From Citrifermentans bremense R1 (lineage in GTDB: Bacteria > Desulfobacterota > Desulfuromonadia > Geobacterales > Geobacteraceae): 64,000 nt of DNA. Where the stretch lies: NCBI RefSeq assembly GCF_000426865.1, contig NZ_AUGE01000005.1, positions 62,001 to 126,000 on the forward strand. Direction: 5' to 3'. This document shows positions 28,168 through 36,135 of the stretch, one piece after another; within the stretch, counting starts at the first letter, position 1, and each line of letters starts with the position of its first letter. Below the pieces are notes generated by a model. That model searched no databases. It was not told the origin of the DNA and saw nothing but the letters and a program-made list of their open reading frames with translations. Both the position numbers and the translations under genes were made by a program.

Positions 28168-28416
28168 TATTTTCTCCTTACCTGGGTTCTCCCCGGTGAC
28201 TACAGATAGACGTTCAGTCTTACCATAGCATCGACAGTTGCCGCAACCTTTAACGGCCGAAGCGTACTGAGTCCGGGAAGGTTGAGACAGGTGCCTGTTA
28301 CCTTTTGTCATTGACGCTGACGTATTGCCTTGTAGGTCACAAACTGATAGAAAGAAGGGCTCGCCCGGATCAGTCAAGGCACAAGCAGAAACCTAGAAGG
28401 CAAGGAGTAGACGCTG

Positions 28417-29682
28417 ATGTTGGATGAGAGAAGAACTGCACTGAAAAAGAACAAGATGATCGCCGTAGCCCTCATGGCAGGCGCCGCCGTCCTATTCATC
28501 GTGGCCCGCCTGCAGCGGGGAAGCGGCGGCTGGGAATGGGTGGCCGCGTTCGCCGAGGCCGCCATGGTCGGCGCCCTTGCCGACTGGTTCGCCGTGGTGG
28601 CCCTGTTCAGGCACCCGCTGGGACTTCCAATACCGCACACCGCCATCATCGCCGACAAGAGGGAAACCATCGCCGACAACCTGGCCCGCTTCATCCAGGA
28701 GAAGTTCCTGACCACCGAGGTGCTGGTGGAAAAGATGAAGGAATTCGACCCCGCGCGGCAGCTTTGCCGTTATCTCACCTCGCGGGAAAACGCGGAGGGG
28801 CTGGCAAGGGGGGTAGCGCGTATCCTCTCAGAATCGATCGGGTTTTTGGAGGACGAACGTGTCAGCAGGATAGTCATGGCCGCAATGCACGACCGGATCG
28901 GGAAATTCGACCTGGCCGGCTCCGCTGCCGGCCTCCTCGAATCCCTGAGAAAGGACGATCGCCATCAGGCCGTTCTGGACGAGATCCTGAGGCGGCTGGG
29001 CGCCTGGCTTGGGACCCCCGAGTCGCAGGAGAAGATCGCCATAGCGCTGGACAACTGGGTCGACACCGAATACCCGCTCCTGAGCAAATTCATCCCGAAC
29101 CGTCCGCAGTTCTCCAGGAGCGCCGGCGAAAAAATCATAGATAAGGTGAGCGGCTTCCTGAACCTGGTCAACGCCGACCCGGACCACGAGCTGCGCCAGG
29201 AGTTCGACCGGGCCGTGGGCGACTTCATCGCGAAGCTTAAACACGACTCCGGCACCAGGGAGAAGGTGGCCGAGCTGAAGCGGGAGGTGCTCGATAACGA
29301 ACAGCTCTCGCATTACGCCAAGAACCTCGTGGCCGACCTGAAGCAATGGATGGCAGATGACCTGGACCGGCCGTTATCGAGCATTCGCGCCAAGATAGCC
29401 GACGCCGCGGTTGGCCTTGGCAACACCCTTGCCGAGAATGCCGATTTGGCCGATTCTGTCAACGAGCACCTGGAGCGCGTGGTAAGAAACTACGCCGACA
29501 GCCTGAGAGCCGGGTTCTCCCGTCACATCGCCGGGACCGTGAAGGAGTGGAAAGAAGAGGAGTTCATCGAGGAGATCGAGCTCAGCATAGGGAGCGATCT
29601 GCAGTTCATCAGGATGAACGGCACGCTCGTCGGCGGCATGATCGGCATCCTGCTGCACGCGGTGTCGCTGCTCATAGGATGA
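28417..29682 (+). CDS. DUF445-family membrane protein
   Basis: 421 residues. A first transmembrane helix lies at about 14-31, then the conserved motif ALADWFAVVALFRHPLGLPIPHTAII (about 50-75), in which the second hydrophobic segment begins. A long helical, coiled-coil-like middle follows, and a C-terminal hydrophobic segment (about 400-421). This is the standard plan of DUF445. Function unknown; the long helical part is probably outside the cytoplasm. The start has AAGGAG nine bases upstream. Confidence 0.88.
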   Translation: MLDERRTALKKNKMIAVALMAGAAVLFIVARLQRGSGGWEWVAAFAEAAMVGALADWFAVVALFRHPLGLPIPHTAIIADKRETIADNLARFIQEKFLTTEVLVEKMKEFDPARQLCRYLTSRENAEGLARGVARILSESIGFLEDERVSRIVMAAMHDRIGKFDLAGSAAGLLESLRKDDRHQAVLDEILRRLGAWLGTPESQEKIAIALDNWVDTEYPLLSKFIPNRPQFSRSAGEKIIDKVSGFLNLVNADPDHELRQEFDRAVGDFIAKLKHDSGTREKVAELKREVLDNEQLSHYAKNLVADLKQWMADDLDRPLSSIRAKIADAAVGLGNTLAENADLADSVNEHLERVVRNYADSLRAGFSRHIAGTVKEWKEEEFIEEIELSIGSDLQFIRMNGTLVGGMIGILLHAVSLLIG

Positions 29683-29689
29683 AAAGGTA

Positions 29690-29740
29690 AAAAGGGGACA
29701 GGCTACTTTTTCATTTCGAAAAGTAGCCTGTCCCCCTTTT
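29690..29740. repeat. Palindromic REP-like repeat, second copy
   Basis: Arms at 29690-29712 and 29719-29740 share the core GGGGACAGGCTACTTTT with the repeat at 152-202, but the loop differs. It stands between the convergent DUF445 and accA genes, eight bases after the first stop, and can act as a terminator for both. The GGGGACAGG core resembles REP sequences mobilised by REP-associated tyrosine transposases; none is in this window. Confidence 0.85.
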
Positions 29741-29756
29741 CTGTATTCTGCTTTTG

Positions 29757-30716
29757 TTACCCGGCGAAGCGGCTCATCTTGCGGAACTTCTGGTAACGCT
29801 GCTCGATCAGATCTTCTGCCGCAATCCCTTTCAGCTCCTTCAGGTTCTTCGAAAGCGCCTCGTGCAGGTTCTTGGCCATGGCCTCGTGGTCGCGGTGCGC
29901 GCCGCCGGCCGGCTCGGGTACGATCTCGTCGATGACTTCGAGTTCCTTGATGTCCTTCGCGGTCAGCTTCAGCGCCTCGGCGGCCTGGGCTCCCTTGGTG
30001 CCATCGGACCACAGGATCGCGGCGCAACCCTCGGGGGAGATGACGGCGTAGACGGAGTGCTGCAGCATGAGGATCCTGTCGCCTACGGCTATGGCCAGCG
30101 CGCCGCCGGAGCCACCCTCACCGGTGATGACGACGATGATGGGGACGGTCAGCCGGGACATCTCGCGCAGGTTGCGGGCGATCGCCTCTGCCTGGCCGCG
30201 CTCCTCGGCGCCGATGCCGGGGAAGGCGCCCGGGGTGTCGACGAAGGTGATGACGGGAAGCTTGAAGCGCTCGGCCATCTCCATGAGACGCAGCGCCTTG
30301 CGGTACCCTTCGGGGTTCGGCATGCCGAAGTTGCGGAAGACCTTCTCTTTGGTGTCGCGCCCCTTCTGATGGCCGATCACCATCACCGGCTCGCCGTCCA
30401 GCCTGGCCAGGCCGCCGACGATGGCGTGGTCGTCGCCGAAGTTGCGGTCGCCGTGCAGTTCCACGAACTCGGTGAAGATCAGCTCCAGGTAATCGAGGGT
30501 GAAGGGACGGTTGATGTGGCGCGCCACCTGGGCGGTCTGCCAGCGGGATAGGTTGGCGAACATCTCCTCGCGCATCTTTTCGGACTTTTGCTCCAGCTTG
30601 GCGATCTCAGCCGAGAGGTCCACCCCTTGCGTCGAAAACCCATGCAGTTCCTGGATCTTCTTGTCCAGTTCGGCCAGCGGCTTCTCAAAGTCCAGATAGC
30701 TTTGTTGCAGTGCCAT
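29757..30716 (-). CDS. accA: Acetyl-CoA carboxylase carboxyltransferase, alpha subunit
   Basis: 319 residues, standard length. The N-terminal helix ([15 protein letters not shown]) and the signature segments [36 protein letters not shown] and [10 protein letters not shown] are present. With AccD it moves the carboxyl group from carboxybiotin to acetyl-CoA, giving malonyl-CoA for fatty acid synthesis. It follows dnaE on the same strand, separated by a palindromic repeat; dnaE-accA neighbourhoods are common in bacteria. Confidence 0.96.
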   Translation of the reverse strand: MALQQSYLDFEKPLAELDKKIQELHGFSTQGVDLSAEIAKLEQKSEKMREEMFANLSRWQTAQVARHINRPFTLDYLELIFTEFVELHGDRNFGDDHAIVGGLARLDGEPVMVIGHQKGRDTKEKVFRNFGMPNPEGYRKALRLMEMAERFKLPVITFVDTPGAFPGIGAEERGQAEAIARNLREMSRLTVPIIVVITGEGGSGGALAIAVGDRILMLQHSVYAVISPEGCAAILWSDGTKGAQAAEALKLTAKDIKELEVIDEIVPEPAGGAHRDHEAMAKNLHEALSKNLKELKGIAAEDLIEQRYQKFRKMSRFAG

Positions 30717-30753
30717 ATATTTTCATCTCCTTGATTTCAGATTAACTCGCAGA

Positions 30754-30805
30754 AGCGGCATTCCTGACGCGACTGCTGTGGCAGTATCACGGCTGGAATG
30801 CCGCT
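30754..30805. repeat. Palindromic repeat between dnaE and accA
   Basis: AGCGGCATTCC (30754-30764) is inverted at 30795-30805 (GGAATGCCGCT), with a second partial symmetry in the loop (ACTGCTGTGGCAGT). It is a typical short intergenic palindrome of a family different from the GGGGACAGG repeat. It could trim or stop the dnaE transcript. Confidence 0.7.
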
Positions 30806-30846
30806 CCTACAGACAAAACTCACCTATGCCGGGAATAGAATTGAGG

Positions 30847-33800
30847 TCACTCGAAAGACACGGCATTATAGCCGAAGAGGTTGCTCACTTCCACTGTTAA
30901 TTCTTCACTTGCCGAGACTTTGTATACATCGGGAAGCTTGATGGTGACTCTGGAGCTGTTCTCTATGTCAAGGTGCAGGAAGCTGCGACAGATTCCCTGA
31001 TAGCGGGAGATGATGTCCTTGAGCGTTTTGAGCTTCCCTTCATCGGCCTCTTTGGCGTCTATGGTGAAATTCACCTTTCTCGTTTCACGCTCAACCAGGT
31101 CGCGCAGAAGGACGATGTCGCTCGCCATCACCTTGGCCCCCTTCTCGCTCAACTCCACGGTGCCGGTGACGTGGATGGGATCGTCCCCCCTGAGCACCTC
31201 GGAACACTTGGCGTAGGTTTCCGGAAAGACCACCACCTCGACCGAACCCACCAGGTCCTCCAGCGCGAGGAAGGCCATACGGTCCCCCTTCTTGGTGATC
31301 AGCTCCTTGACGCTGGCCGGCACGCCGCAGATCCTCACCTCGCTCTTTTCCTTGGCGTCCAGGATGGTGGAGCAGTCCACGCTGGAGAAGCGCCTCATAT
31401 CGGCGACGTAGCGGTCCAGCGGGTGCCCGGTGATGAAGAAGCCGATCGCCTCTTTCTCGCACCCCAGCCGATACTTCTCGTCCCACTCGGGGATGTCGGG
31501 AAGCCGGTTGCCGCCGCCGTTGGCGCCGCGCACGATCTCTGCCGCGCCGAAAAGAGACGCCTGCGCGCTCTCGCGCTCCTGCTGCACCCTCTGCCCGGCA
31601 GACGCGGCATCCTCCAGCCCCGCCATGAGCTGAGAGCGTTTGGCCCCGGTGCAGTCGAAGGCGCCGCACTTGATGAGAGCCTCTATCACCCTTTTGTTGA
31701 CCCGGCGCAGGTCGACGCGCTCGCAGAAATCGAAGAGGTCCTTGAAAGGCTCGTCGCCGCGCGCCTCGATGATCGCCTCGATGGCGCCTTCGCCCACGTT
31801 CTTCACGGCCCCCAGACCGAAGCGCATCGCCTTGTCCAGCACGCGGAAGGAGCGGTCCGATTCGTTGATGTCGGGGGGGAGCACCTCGATCCCCATCTCG
31901 CGGCAGTCGCCGATGCTCTTGATGACCTTGTCGGTGTTCCCCATGTCCTCGGTCAAGAGGGCAGCCATGAACTCGACCGGGTAGTGGGCCTTCAGGAATG
32001 CGGTCTGGTAGGCGACCAGGGCGTAGGCTGCGGAGTGCGACTTGTTGAAGCCGTACTCGGCGAACTTCGCCATCAGGTCGAAGATGGCGGCGCACTTCTT
32101 CCCGTCCAGGCCAAGCTTCTCGGACCCCTCCAGGAACTTGTCGCGCTCCTTCGCCATCTGCTCGGCGTCCTTCTTACCCATGGCGCGGCGCAAAAGGTCC
32201 GCGCCGCCAAGCGAGTAGCCGGCGAGCGATCGGGAGATCTGCATGACCTGTTCCTGGTAGACGATGACGCCGTAGGTGTCTTTCAGGACCGGTTCAAGCT
32301 GCGGCAGGTCGTAGACGGTCTGCTTGCGGCCGTGCTTTCTTTCGATGAAGTCGTCCACCATGCCGCTGCCCAAGGGACCCGGACGGTAGAGGGCGCAGAC
32401 CGCGATGATGTCCTCGAAGCAGGAAGGCTTCAGCTTGACCAGGAGTTCCTTCATGCCGCTGGACTCCAGCTGGAACACGCCTGTCGTGTTGCCGGCCTGC
32501 AGGAGCTTGTAGGATTCCTCGTCGTCGTCGCGCAATAGCGTGATGTCGAAGTTGGGGTCCTTGCCGTTTCTGATGTGCTTGCAGGCGTTGTCGATGACGG
32601 TCAGGTTCTTGAGCCCCAGGAAGTCGAACTTCACCAGACCGATCTTTTCCACGTACTTCATCGAGTACTGCGTGGTCAAGGAGCCGGTCTTCTGGTCCTT
32701 GTAGACGGGGCAGAATTCCTCCATCTGCCTCGGCGCGACCACGAGGCCGGCCGCATGCGTCGAGGCGTGGCGGGCAAGCCCCTCCAGCCTGAGCGCGACG
32801 GTCATGACCTCTTTCACCTTGGGGTCGGCCGCCATCAGCTCCTTCAGCTTCGGCTCCTGCTCCAGCGCCTTCTCCAGCGTGATGCCGAGCACCTCGGGGA
32901 CCAGCTTCGCGATCCGGTCCACCTCGCCGAAGGTCAAATCGAGCGCGCGCCCCACGTCGCGGATGACGCCGCGCGCAGCCATGGTACCGAAGGTGATGAT
33001 CTGGCAGACCTTCTCCCGGCCGTACTTCTCGACCATGTACTGGATCACCTCTTCGCGGCGATCCTGGCAGAAGTCGACGTCGATATCCGGCATGGAGATA
33101 CGTTCCGGGTTCAGGAAGCGCTCGAAGAGGAGGTTGTACGGCATCGGATCGATATCGGTGATCCTGATGCAGAAGGCGACGAGAGAGCCCGCCGCCGAAC
33201 CCCTGCCCGGGCCGACCGGGATGCCGTGGTCTTTGGCCCAGTTGATGAAGTCGGCGACGATCAGGAAGTACCCCGGGAACCCCATCTGCTTGATGCAGTC
33301 CAGCTCGATGCGCAGCCGGGCGTGGTAGGCCTGTTCCTGCTCTTCGGTCAAGTTGTACTTGATGCGGATCTTTTTCAGCCGCTCGACGAGGCCGACGGTC
33401 GCCTCGCGCTCCAGCTGCTGGTCAAGCGTCTCCCCTTCCGGGGCCTCGTAGGCGGGGAAGTAGTAGGTCTTGAAGTCGAATTCGAGGTTGCAGCGCTCGG
33501 CGATCTTGACCGTGTTCTCGATCGCCTCAGGGGCGTAATGAAACGCCTGCGCCATCTCCTGCGGCGTCTTCACGTAGAACTCGTCCACGGAGAACGCCAT
33601 GTGGGTCGGGTCGCTCATGGTCTTGCCGGTCTGGATGCAGAGGAGGATCTCGTGGGCCCTCGCATCCTCGCGGTTCAGGTAATGGCAGTCGTTGGTGGCG
33701 ACGAGCGGCAGGTCCATCTCACGCGCGATCTCCATGAGCCTGCGGTTGGCGACGTCCTGCTCGGGGAGCTTGTTCTCCTGCAGCTCGATGTAGTAGCTAC

Positions 33801-34317
33801 CCGGGAAATGCTCGGCGTACCAGGAAGCCGCGGCGCGCGCCTCGTCCATCTTGTTCCTGCCGGCAAGGTACGCCACCTCCCCCTGCAGGCAGGCGGAGAG
33901 GACGATGAGCCCCTCCTTGTGCTTCAAAAGGAGCTCCTTGTCGATGCGGGGGCGGCGGTAGAACCCTTCCTTGTACCCTGCCGATACCAGGTAGGAGAGG
34001 TTCTTGAAGCCGATCATGTTTTCGCACAGAAGGATCAGGTGATAGCTGGAGGCCTGGTCGGGGCTGGAGGGAGCCTGCTTCAGAAACCTGTCCTGCGGCG
34101 CTATGTACACCTCGCTCCCCAGGATCGGCTTGATCCCTTTGTCCTTGCACTTCAAATAGAACTCAAGGGTGCCGAACATGTTGCCGTGGTCGGTCATGGC
34201 CACGGCCGGCATGTGGCACTCCTTCACCTTCTTCAGGAGGTCACCGATGCGGATCGCCCCGTCGAGGAGCGAGTACTGGGAGTGGAGATGGAGGTGAACG
34301 AAATTTGTTGAATCCAT
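30847..34317 (-). CDS. dnaE: DNA polymerase III, alpha subunit
   Basis: 1156 residues from ATG 34317 (MDSTNFVHLHLHSQYS); 17 upstream residues in the open frame are not conserved. Order: PHP domain (HLHLHSQYSLLDG and NDCHYLN), the polymerase core with PDIDVDFCQDRREEVI near 395-415 holding the catalytic Asp residues, the helix-hairpin-helix region and the OB fold near 985-1060, then the C-terminal tau-binding region. It is the replicative polymerase of the chromosome. Length is normal for DnaE1. A terminator-like hairpin stands in its leader. Confidence 0.97.
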   Translation of the reverse strand: MDSTNFVHLHLHSQYSLLDGAIRIGDLLKKVKECHMPAVAMTDHGNMFGTLEFYLKCKDKGIKPILGSEVYIAPQDRFLKQAPSSPDQASSYHLILLCENMIGFKNLSYLVSAGYKEGFYRRPRIDKELLLKHKEGLIVLSACLQGEVAYLAGRNKMDEARAAASWYAEHFPGSYYIELQENKLPEQDVANRRLMEIAREMDLPLVATNDCHYLNREDARAHEILLCIQTGKTMSDPTHMAFSVDEFYVKTPQEMAQAFHYAPEAIENTVKIAERCNLEFDFKTYYFPAYEAPEGETLDQQLEREATVGLVERLKKIRIKYNLTEEQEQAYHARLRIELDCIKQMGFPGYFLIVADFINWAKDHGIPVGPGRGSAAGSLVAFCIRITDIDPMPYNLLFERFLNPERISMPDIDVDFCQDRREEVIQYMVEKYGREKVCQIITFGTMAARGVIRDVGRALDLTFGEVDRIAKLVPEVLGITLEKALEQEPKLKELMAADPKVKEVMTVALRLEGLARHASTHAAGLVVAPRQMEEFCPVYKDQKTGSLTTQYSMKYVEKIGLVKFDFLGLKNLTVIDNACKHIRNGKDPNFDITLLRDDDEESYKLLQAGNTTGVFQLESSGMKELLVKLKPSCFEDIIAVCALYRPGPLGSGMVDDFIERKHGRKQTVYDLPQLEPVLKDTYGVIVYQEQVMQISRSLAGYSLGGADLLRRAMGKKDAEQMAKERDKFLEGSEKLGLDGKKCAAIFDLMAKFAEYGFNKSHSAAYALVAYQTAFLKAHYPVEFMAALLTEDMGNTDKVIKSIGDCREMGIEVLPPDINESDRSFRVLDKAMRFGLGAVKNVGEGAIEAIIEARGDEPFKDLFDFCERVDLRRVNKRVIEALIKCGAFDCTGAKRSQLMAGLEDAASAGQRVQQERESAQASLFGAAEIVRGANGGGNRLPDIPEWDEKYRLGCEKEAIGFFITGHPLDRYVADMRRFSSVDCSTILDAKEKSEVRICGVPASVKELITKKGDRMAFLALEDLVGSVEVVVFPETYAKCSEVLRGDDPIHVTGTVELSEKGAKVMASDIVLLRDLVERETRKVNFTIDAKEADEGKLKTLKDIISRYQGICRSFLHLDIENSSRVTIKLPDVYKVSASEELTVEVSNLFGYNAVSFE

Positions 34318-34365
34318 AAGGTGAACGTCCTGGCAAAGAAACGGCGGGAACTGGCTGAATCGAAA

Positions 34366-34398
34366 CAATAAAAGGAGCCATCGCCTTAGGCGGCTCCT
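34366..34398 (-). promoter_or_regulatory. Terminator-like hairpin in the dnaE leader
   Basis: On the minus strand AGGAGCC-GCC-TAA-GGC-GAT-GGCTCCT is followed by TTTATTG, about 50 bases before the dnaE start codon and downstream of a good promoter. It may attenuate dnaE expression, or end a short transcript begun upstream. Confidence 0.5.
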
Positions 34399-34428
34399 GT
34401 CTCTGTAACGGCGAAAAAAATGCGGTTA

Positions 34429-34458
34429 AATATGCCACGAATGGAGCCGCTATGTCAA
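34429..34458 (-). promoter_or_regulatory. Sigma-70 promoter of dnaE
   Basis: On the minus strand a perfect TTGACA (34458-34453) and CATATT (34434-34429) are 18 bases apart. Transcription would begin near 34422, giving a leader of about 105 bases that contains the hairpin at 34366-34398. Confidence 0.6.
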
Positions 34459-34572
34459 TGAGACACAGCTGGCTGCTCTCCTAATTTGCCGGTGAATCGC
34501 ACGTCGGGCTTGGGGGGCATCACGGGGCAAAGAAGGGTGGCGCAGAAATTACTTGACTCGGAGCGAGAAATA

Positions 34573-34680
34573 AGTTTAACATCAAGCTATAAGAAATCAA
34601 ACTAGATCCGGCGCTACCCCGAGCCTGCCTTTCCCGAACAGCTCGGGATTTATTTGCAGGATACAGTTTGACATCAAGCT
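34573..34680. repeat. Two direct repeats upstream of the CDGSH gene
   Basis: AGTTTAACATCAAGCT (34573-34588) and AGTTTGACATCAAGCT (34665-34680) differ at one position and are 76 bases apart. The second is 44 bases before the start codon of the CDGSH protein. They may be operator sites or the flanks of a small insertion. The rest of 34459-34724 holds no recognised gene. Confidence 0.55.
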
Positions 34681-34724
34681 GGTTAATATTGAACCGGACA
34701 TCCAAGAACAGGAGGAGCAAACGC

Positions 34725-34955
34725 ATGAACCAGAGCACCACCACCCAGGGACCCATTGTTGTCGATCTCGAGCCGGGCACCTACTACCGCTGTACCTGCG
34801 GCAAGTCGGCTACACCTTTTTGCGACGGCGCCCACGCGGGGAGCGACAAAGCGCCGCTGGCGTTCGAGGTCAAGGAAAAACAGCAGGTGTACCTGTGCAA
34901 CTGCGGGAAAACCGCCAACGCGCCCTACTGCGACGGCAGCTGTCAGAAGGGGTAA
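34725..34955 (+). CDS. Dual-CDGSH iron-sulphur protein with an altered second site
   Basis: 76 residues; ATG 34725 follows AGGAGGAG. Two CDGSH zinc-finger-like motifs each should hold a 2Fe-2S cluster with three Cys and one His. The first, CTCGKSATPFCDGAH (about 22-36), is complete. The second, CNCGKTANAPYCDGSC (about 58-73), has Cys where the fourth ligand His is expected. Bacterial dual-CDGSH proteins are small cytoplasmic electron-transfer or cluster-transfer proteins. The length is right for the class; the ligand change is clear in the DNA (TGT codon). Confidence 0.87.
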   Translation: MNQSTTTQGPIVVDLEPGTYYRCTCGKSATPFCDGAHAGSDKAPLAFEVKEKQQVYLCNCGKTANAPYCDGSCQKG

Positions 34956-35008
34956 ATAGGACGTCGAAGCGCCAGGGTTGCCGGTGCAGGAAACGCGAGG
35001 TTGAACAA

Positions 35009-35191
35009 ATGTTGAAATCAGTACATTGCATACTGCTGCTGACAGCCCTGGCCTACGCGGCTTGGATCGAGTGGTCCGTTCTCACCAGCGCGGGCTTACT
35101 GTGGGGGATCTTTTTCGGGTGCTTCATCGTCCCCTTTGCTCTCTTCGCCGTTCTGGGTTTAGCTCCGAAGAAAATGCCGGCCCGCGAGTAG
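35009..35191 (+). CDS. Small inner-membrane protein
   Basis: 60 residues from ATG 35009 with a weak GCGAGG upstream. Two hydrophobic segments (about 5-22 and 27-50) and a basic tail (PKKMPARE) predict a two-helix membrane hairpin with the C-terminus inside. No family recognised. It lies between the CDGSH and pirin genes, 53 and 18 bases from them, and may be part of one transcript. Confidence 0.6.
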   Translation: MLKSVHCILLLTALAYAAWIEWSVLTSAGLLWGIFFGCFIVPFALFAVLGLAPKKMPARE

Positions 35192-35209
35192 GGTCGGGAA
35201 GGAGACATC

Positions 35210-35908
35210 ATGATCACGATCAGAAAATCTGAAGACAGAGGGCATGCCGACCACGGCTGGCTCAACACCTATCACAGCTTTTCCTTCGCCGGATACTACG
35301 ATCCGCGGCACATGGGTTTCAGCAACCTCCGGGTCATAAACGAAGACCGGGTGCAGCCGGGAGAGGGGTTCCCCACCCACCCCCACCGGGACATGGAGAT
35401 CATCAGCTACGTTCTGGAAGGGGCACTGGAGCACCGCGACAGCATGGGAAACGGTTCGGTGATACGGCCGGGGGAAGTGCAGAGGATGAGCGCCGGCACC
35501 GGCATCACCCACAGCGAGTTCAACCATTCCAAAGAAGAGGGCCTTCACTTCTTCCAGATCTGGATCCTGCCGCAAAGCGAGGGGATCGCGCCGAGTTACG
35601 AGCAGAAGCTCTTTCCGGAGCAGGAAAAAAGAGGAGCCTTGCGGCTCATCGCCTCGGCAGACGGCGCCGAGGGCTCAGTCACCATAAACCAGGACGCGAG
35701 GTTGTACGCGACCCTTATCGATGGCGGGCAGGAAGTGGTGCACCACCTGGCGCGGGGGCGCCACGCATGGGTTCAAGCGGCACGCGGCAGCATAACCGTC
35801 AACGGCCATCTGCTCGAAGCAGGAGACGGCGCAGCGGTAAGCGGCGAGGACCTGGTGCGCCTGACGGCAAGGCAAAAAAGCGAGGTGCTGCTTTTCGATC
35901 TACCGTAA
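35210..35908 (+). CDS. Pirin-family protein (YhhW-like)
   Basis: 232 residues behind GAAGGAGA. The bicupin pirin fold is shown by HSFSFAGYYDPRHMGFSNLRV, the metal ligands in THPHRDMEI (about residues 56-64), and GTGITHSEFNHS near 100. YhhW oxidises quercetin; the natural role of bacterial pirins is unclear, with redox and stress roles proposed. Length is typical. It ends in a strong terminator. Confidence 0.9.
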   Translation: MITIRKSEDRGHADHGWLNTYHSFSFAGYYDPRHMGFSNLRVINEDRVQPGEGFPTHPHRDMEIISYVLEGALEHRDSMGNGSVIRPGEVQRMSAGTGITHSEFNHSKEEGLHFFQIWILPQSEGIAPSYEQKLFPEQEKRGALRLIASADGAEGSVTINQDARLYATLIDGGQEVVHHLARGRHAWVQAARGSITVNGHLLEAGDGAAVSGEDLVRLTARQKSEVLLFDLP

Positions 35909-35932
35909 AGCGGGGTTGACACTGTTAAAACG

Positions 35933-36003
35933 AACGCGGCAGGGATACCGCTCCACCACGGCATAAACCGGGTTGAGCGGCACGCCTGCCGCGTTTTTTC
36001 GTT
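35933..36003 (+). terminator. Long intrinsic terminator after the pirin gene
   Basis: AACGCGGCAGG (35933-35943) pairs with CCTGCCGCGTT (35985-35995), with a second inner stem ACCGCTC/GAGCGGC, and is followed by TTTTCG. It starts 25 bases after the stop codon. Confidence 0.8.
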
Positions 36004-36025
36004 TTCAAAGGCTGAAAGCCATTTA

Positions 36026-36109
36026 ACAGGGATGAAGGGGATAAAGGGGATATTCAAAAACCTTCAATCAGTTTTTTGTCTTTATCCCTTTCATCCCCTC
36101 CATCCCTGT
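36026..36109. repeat. Imperfect palindrome with ACAGGGAT ends
   Basis: The arm ACAGGGATGAAGGGGATAAA (36026 onward, 26 bases) is inverted imperfectly at 36084-36109. It lies between the pirin terminator and the convergent end of hisS. It is a third class of intergenic palindrome in this window and likely a mobile repeat. Confidence 0.7.
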
Positions 36110-36135
36110 AGATTGCCTTTAGCTAATACAGCGAA

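Noticed and set aside
34520-34780. Minus-strand open frame upstream of dnaE
   Set aside because: It overlaps the CDGSH gene in antisense, has no ribosome-binding site and no recognisable product.
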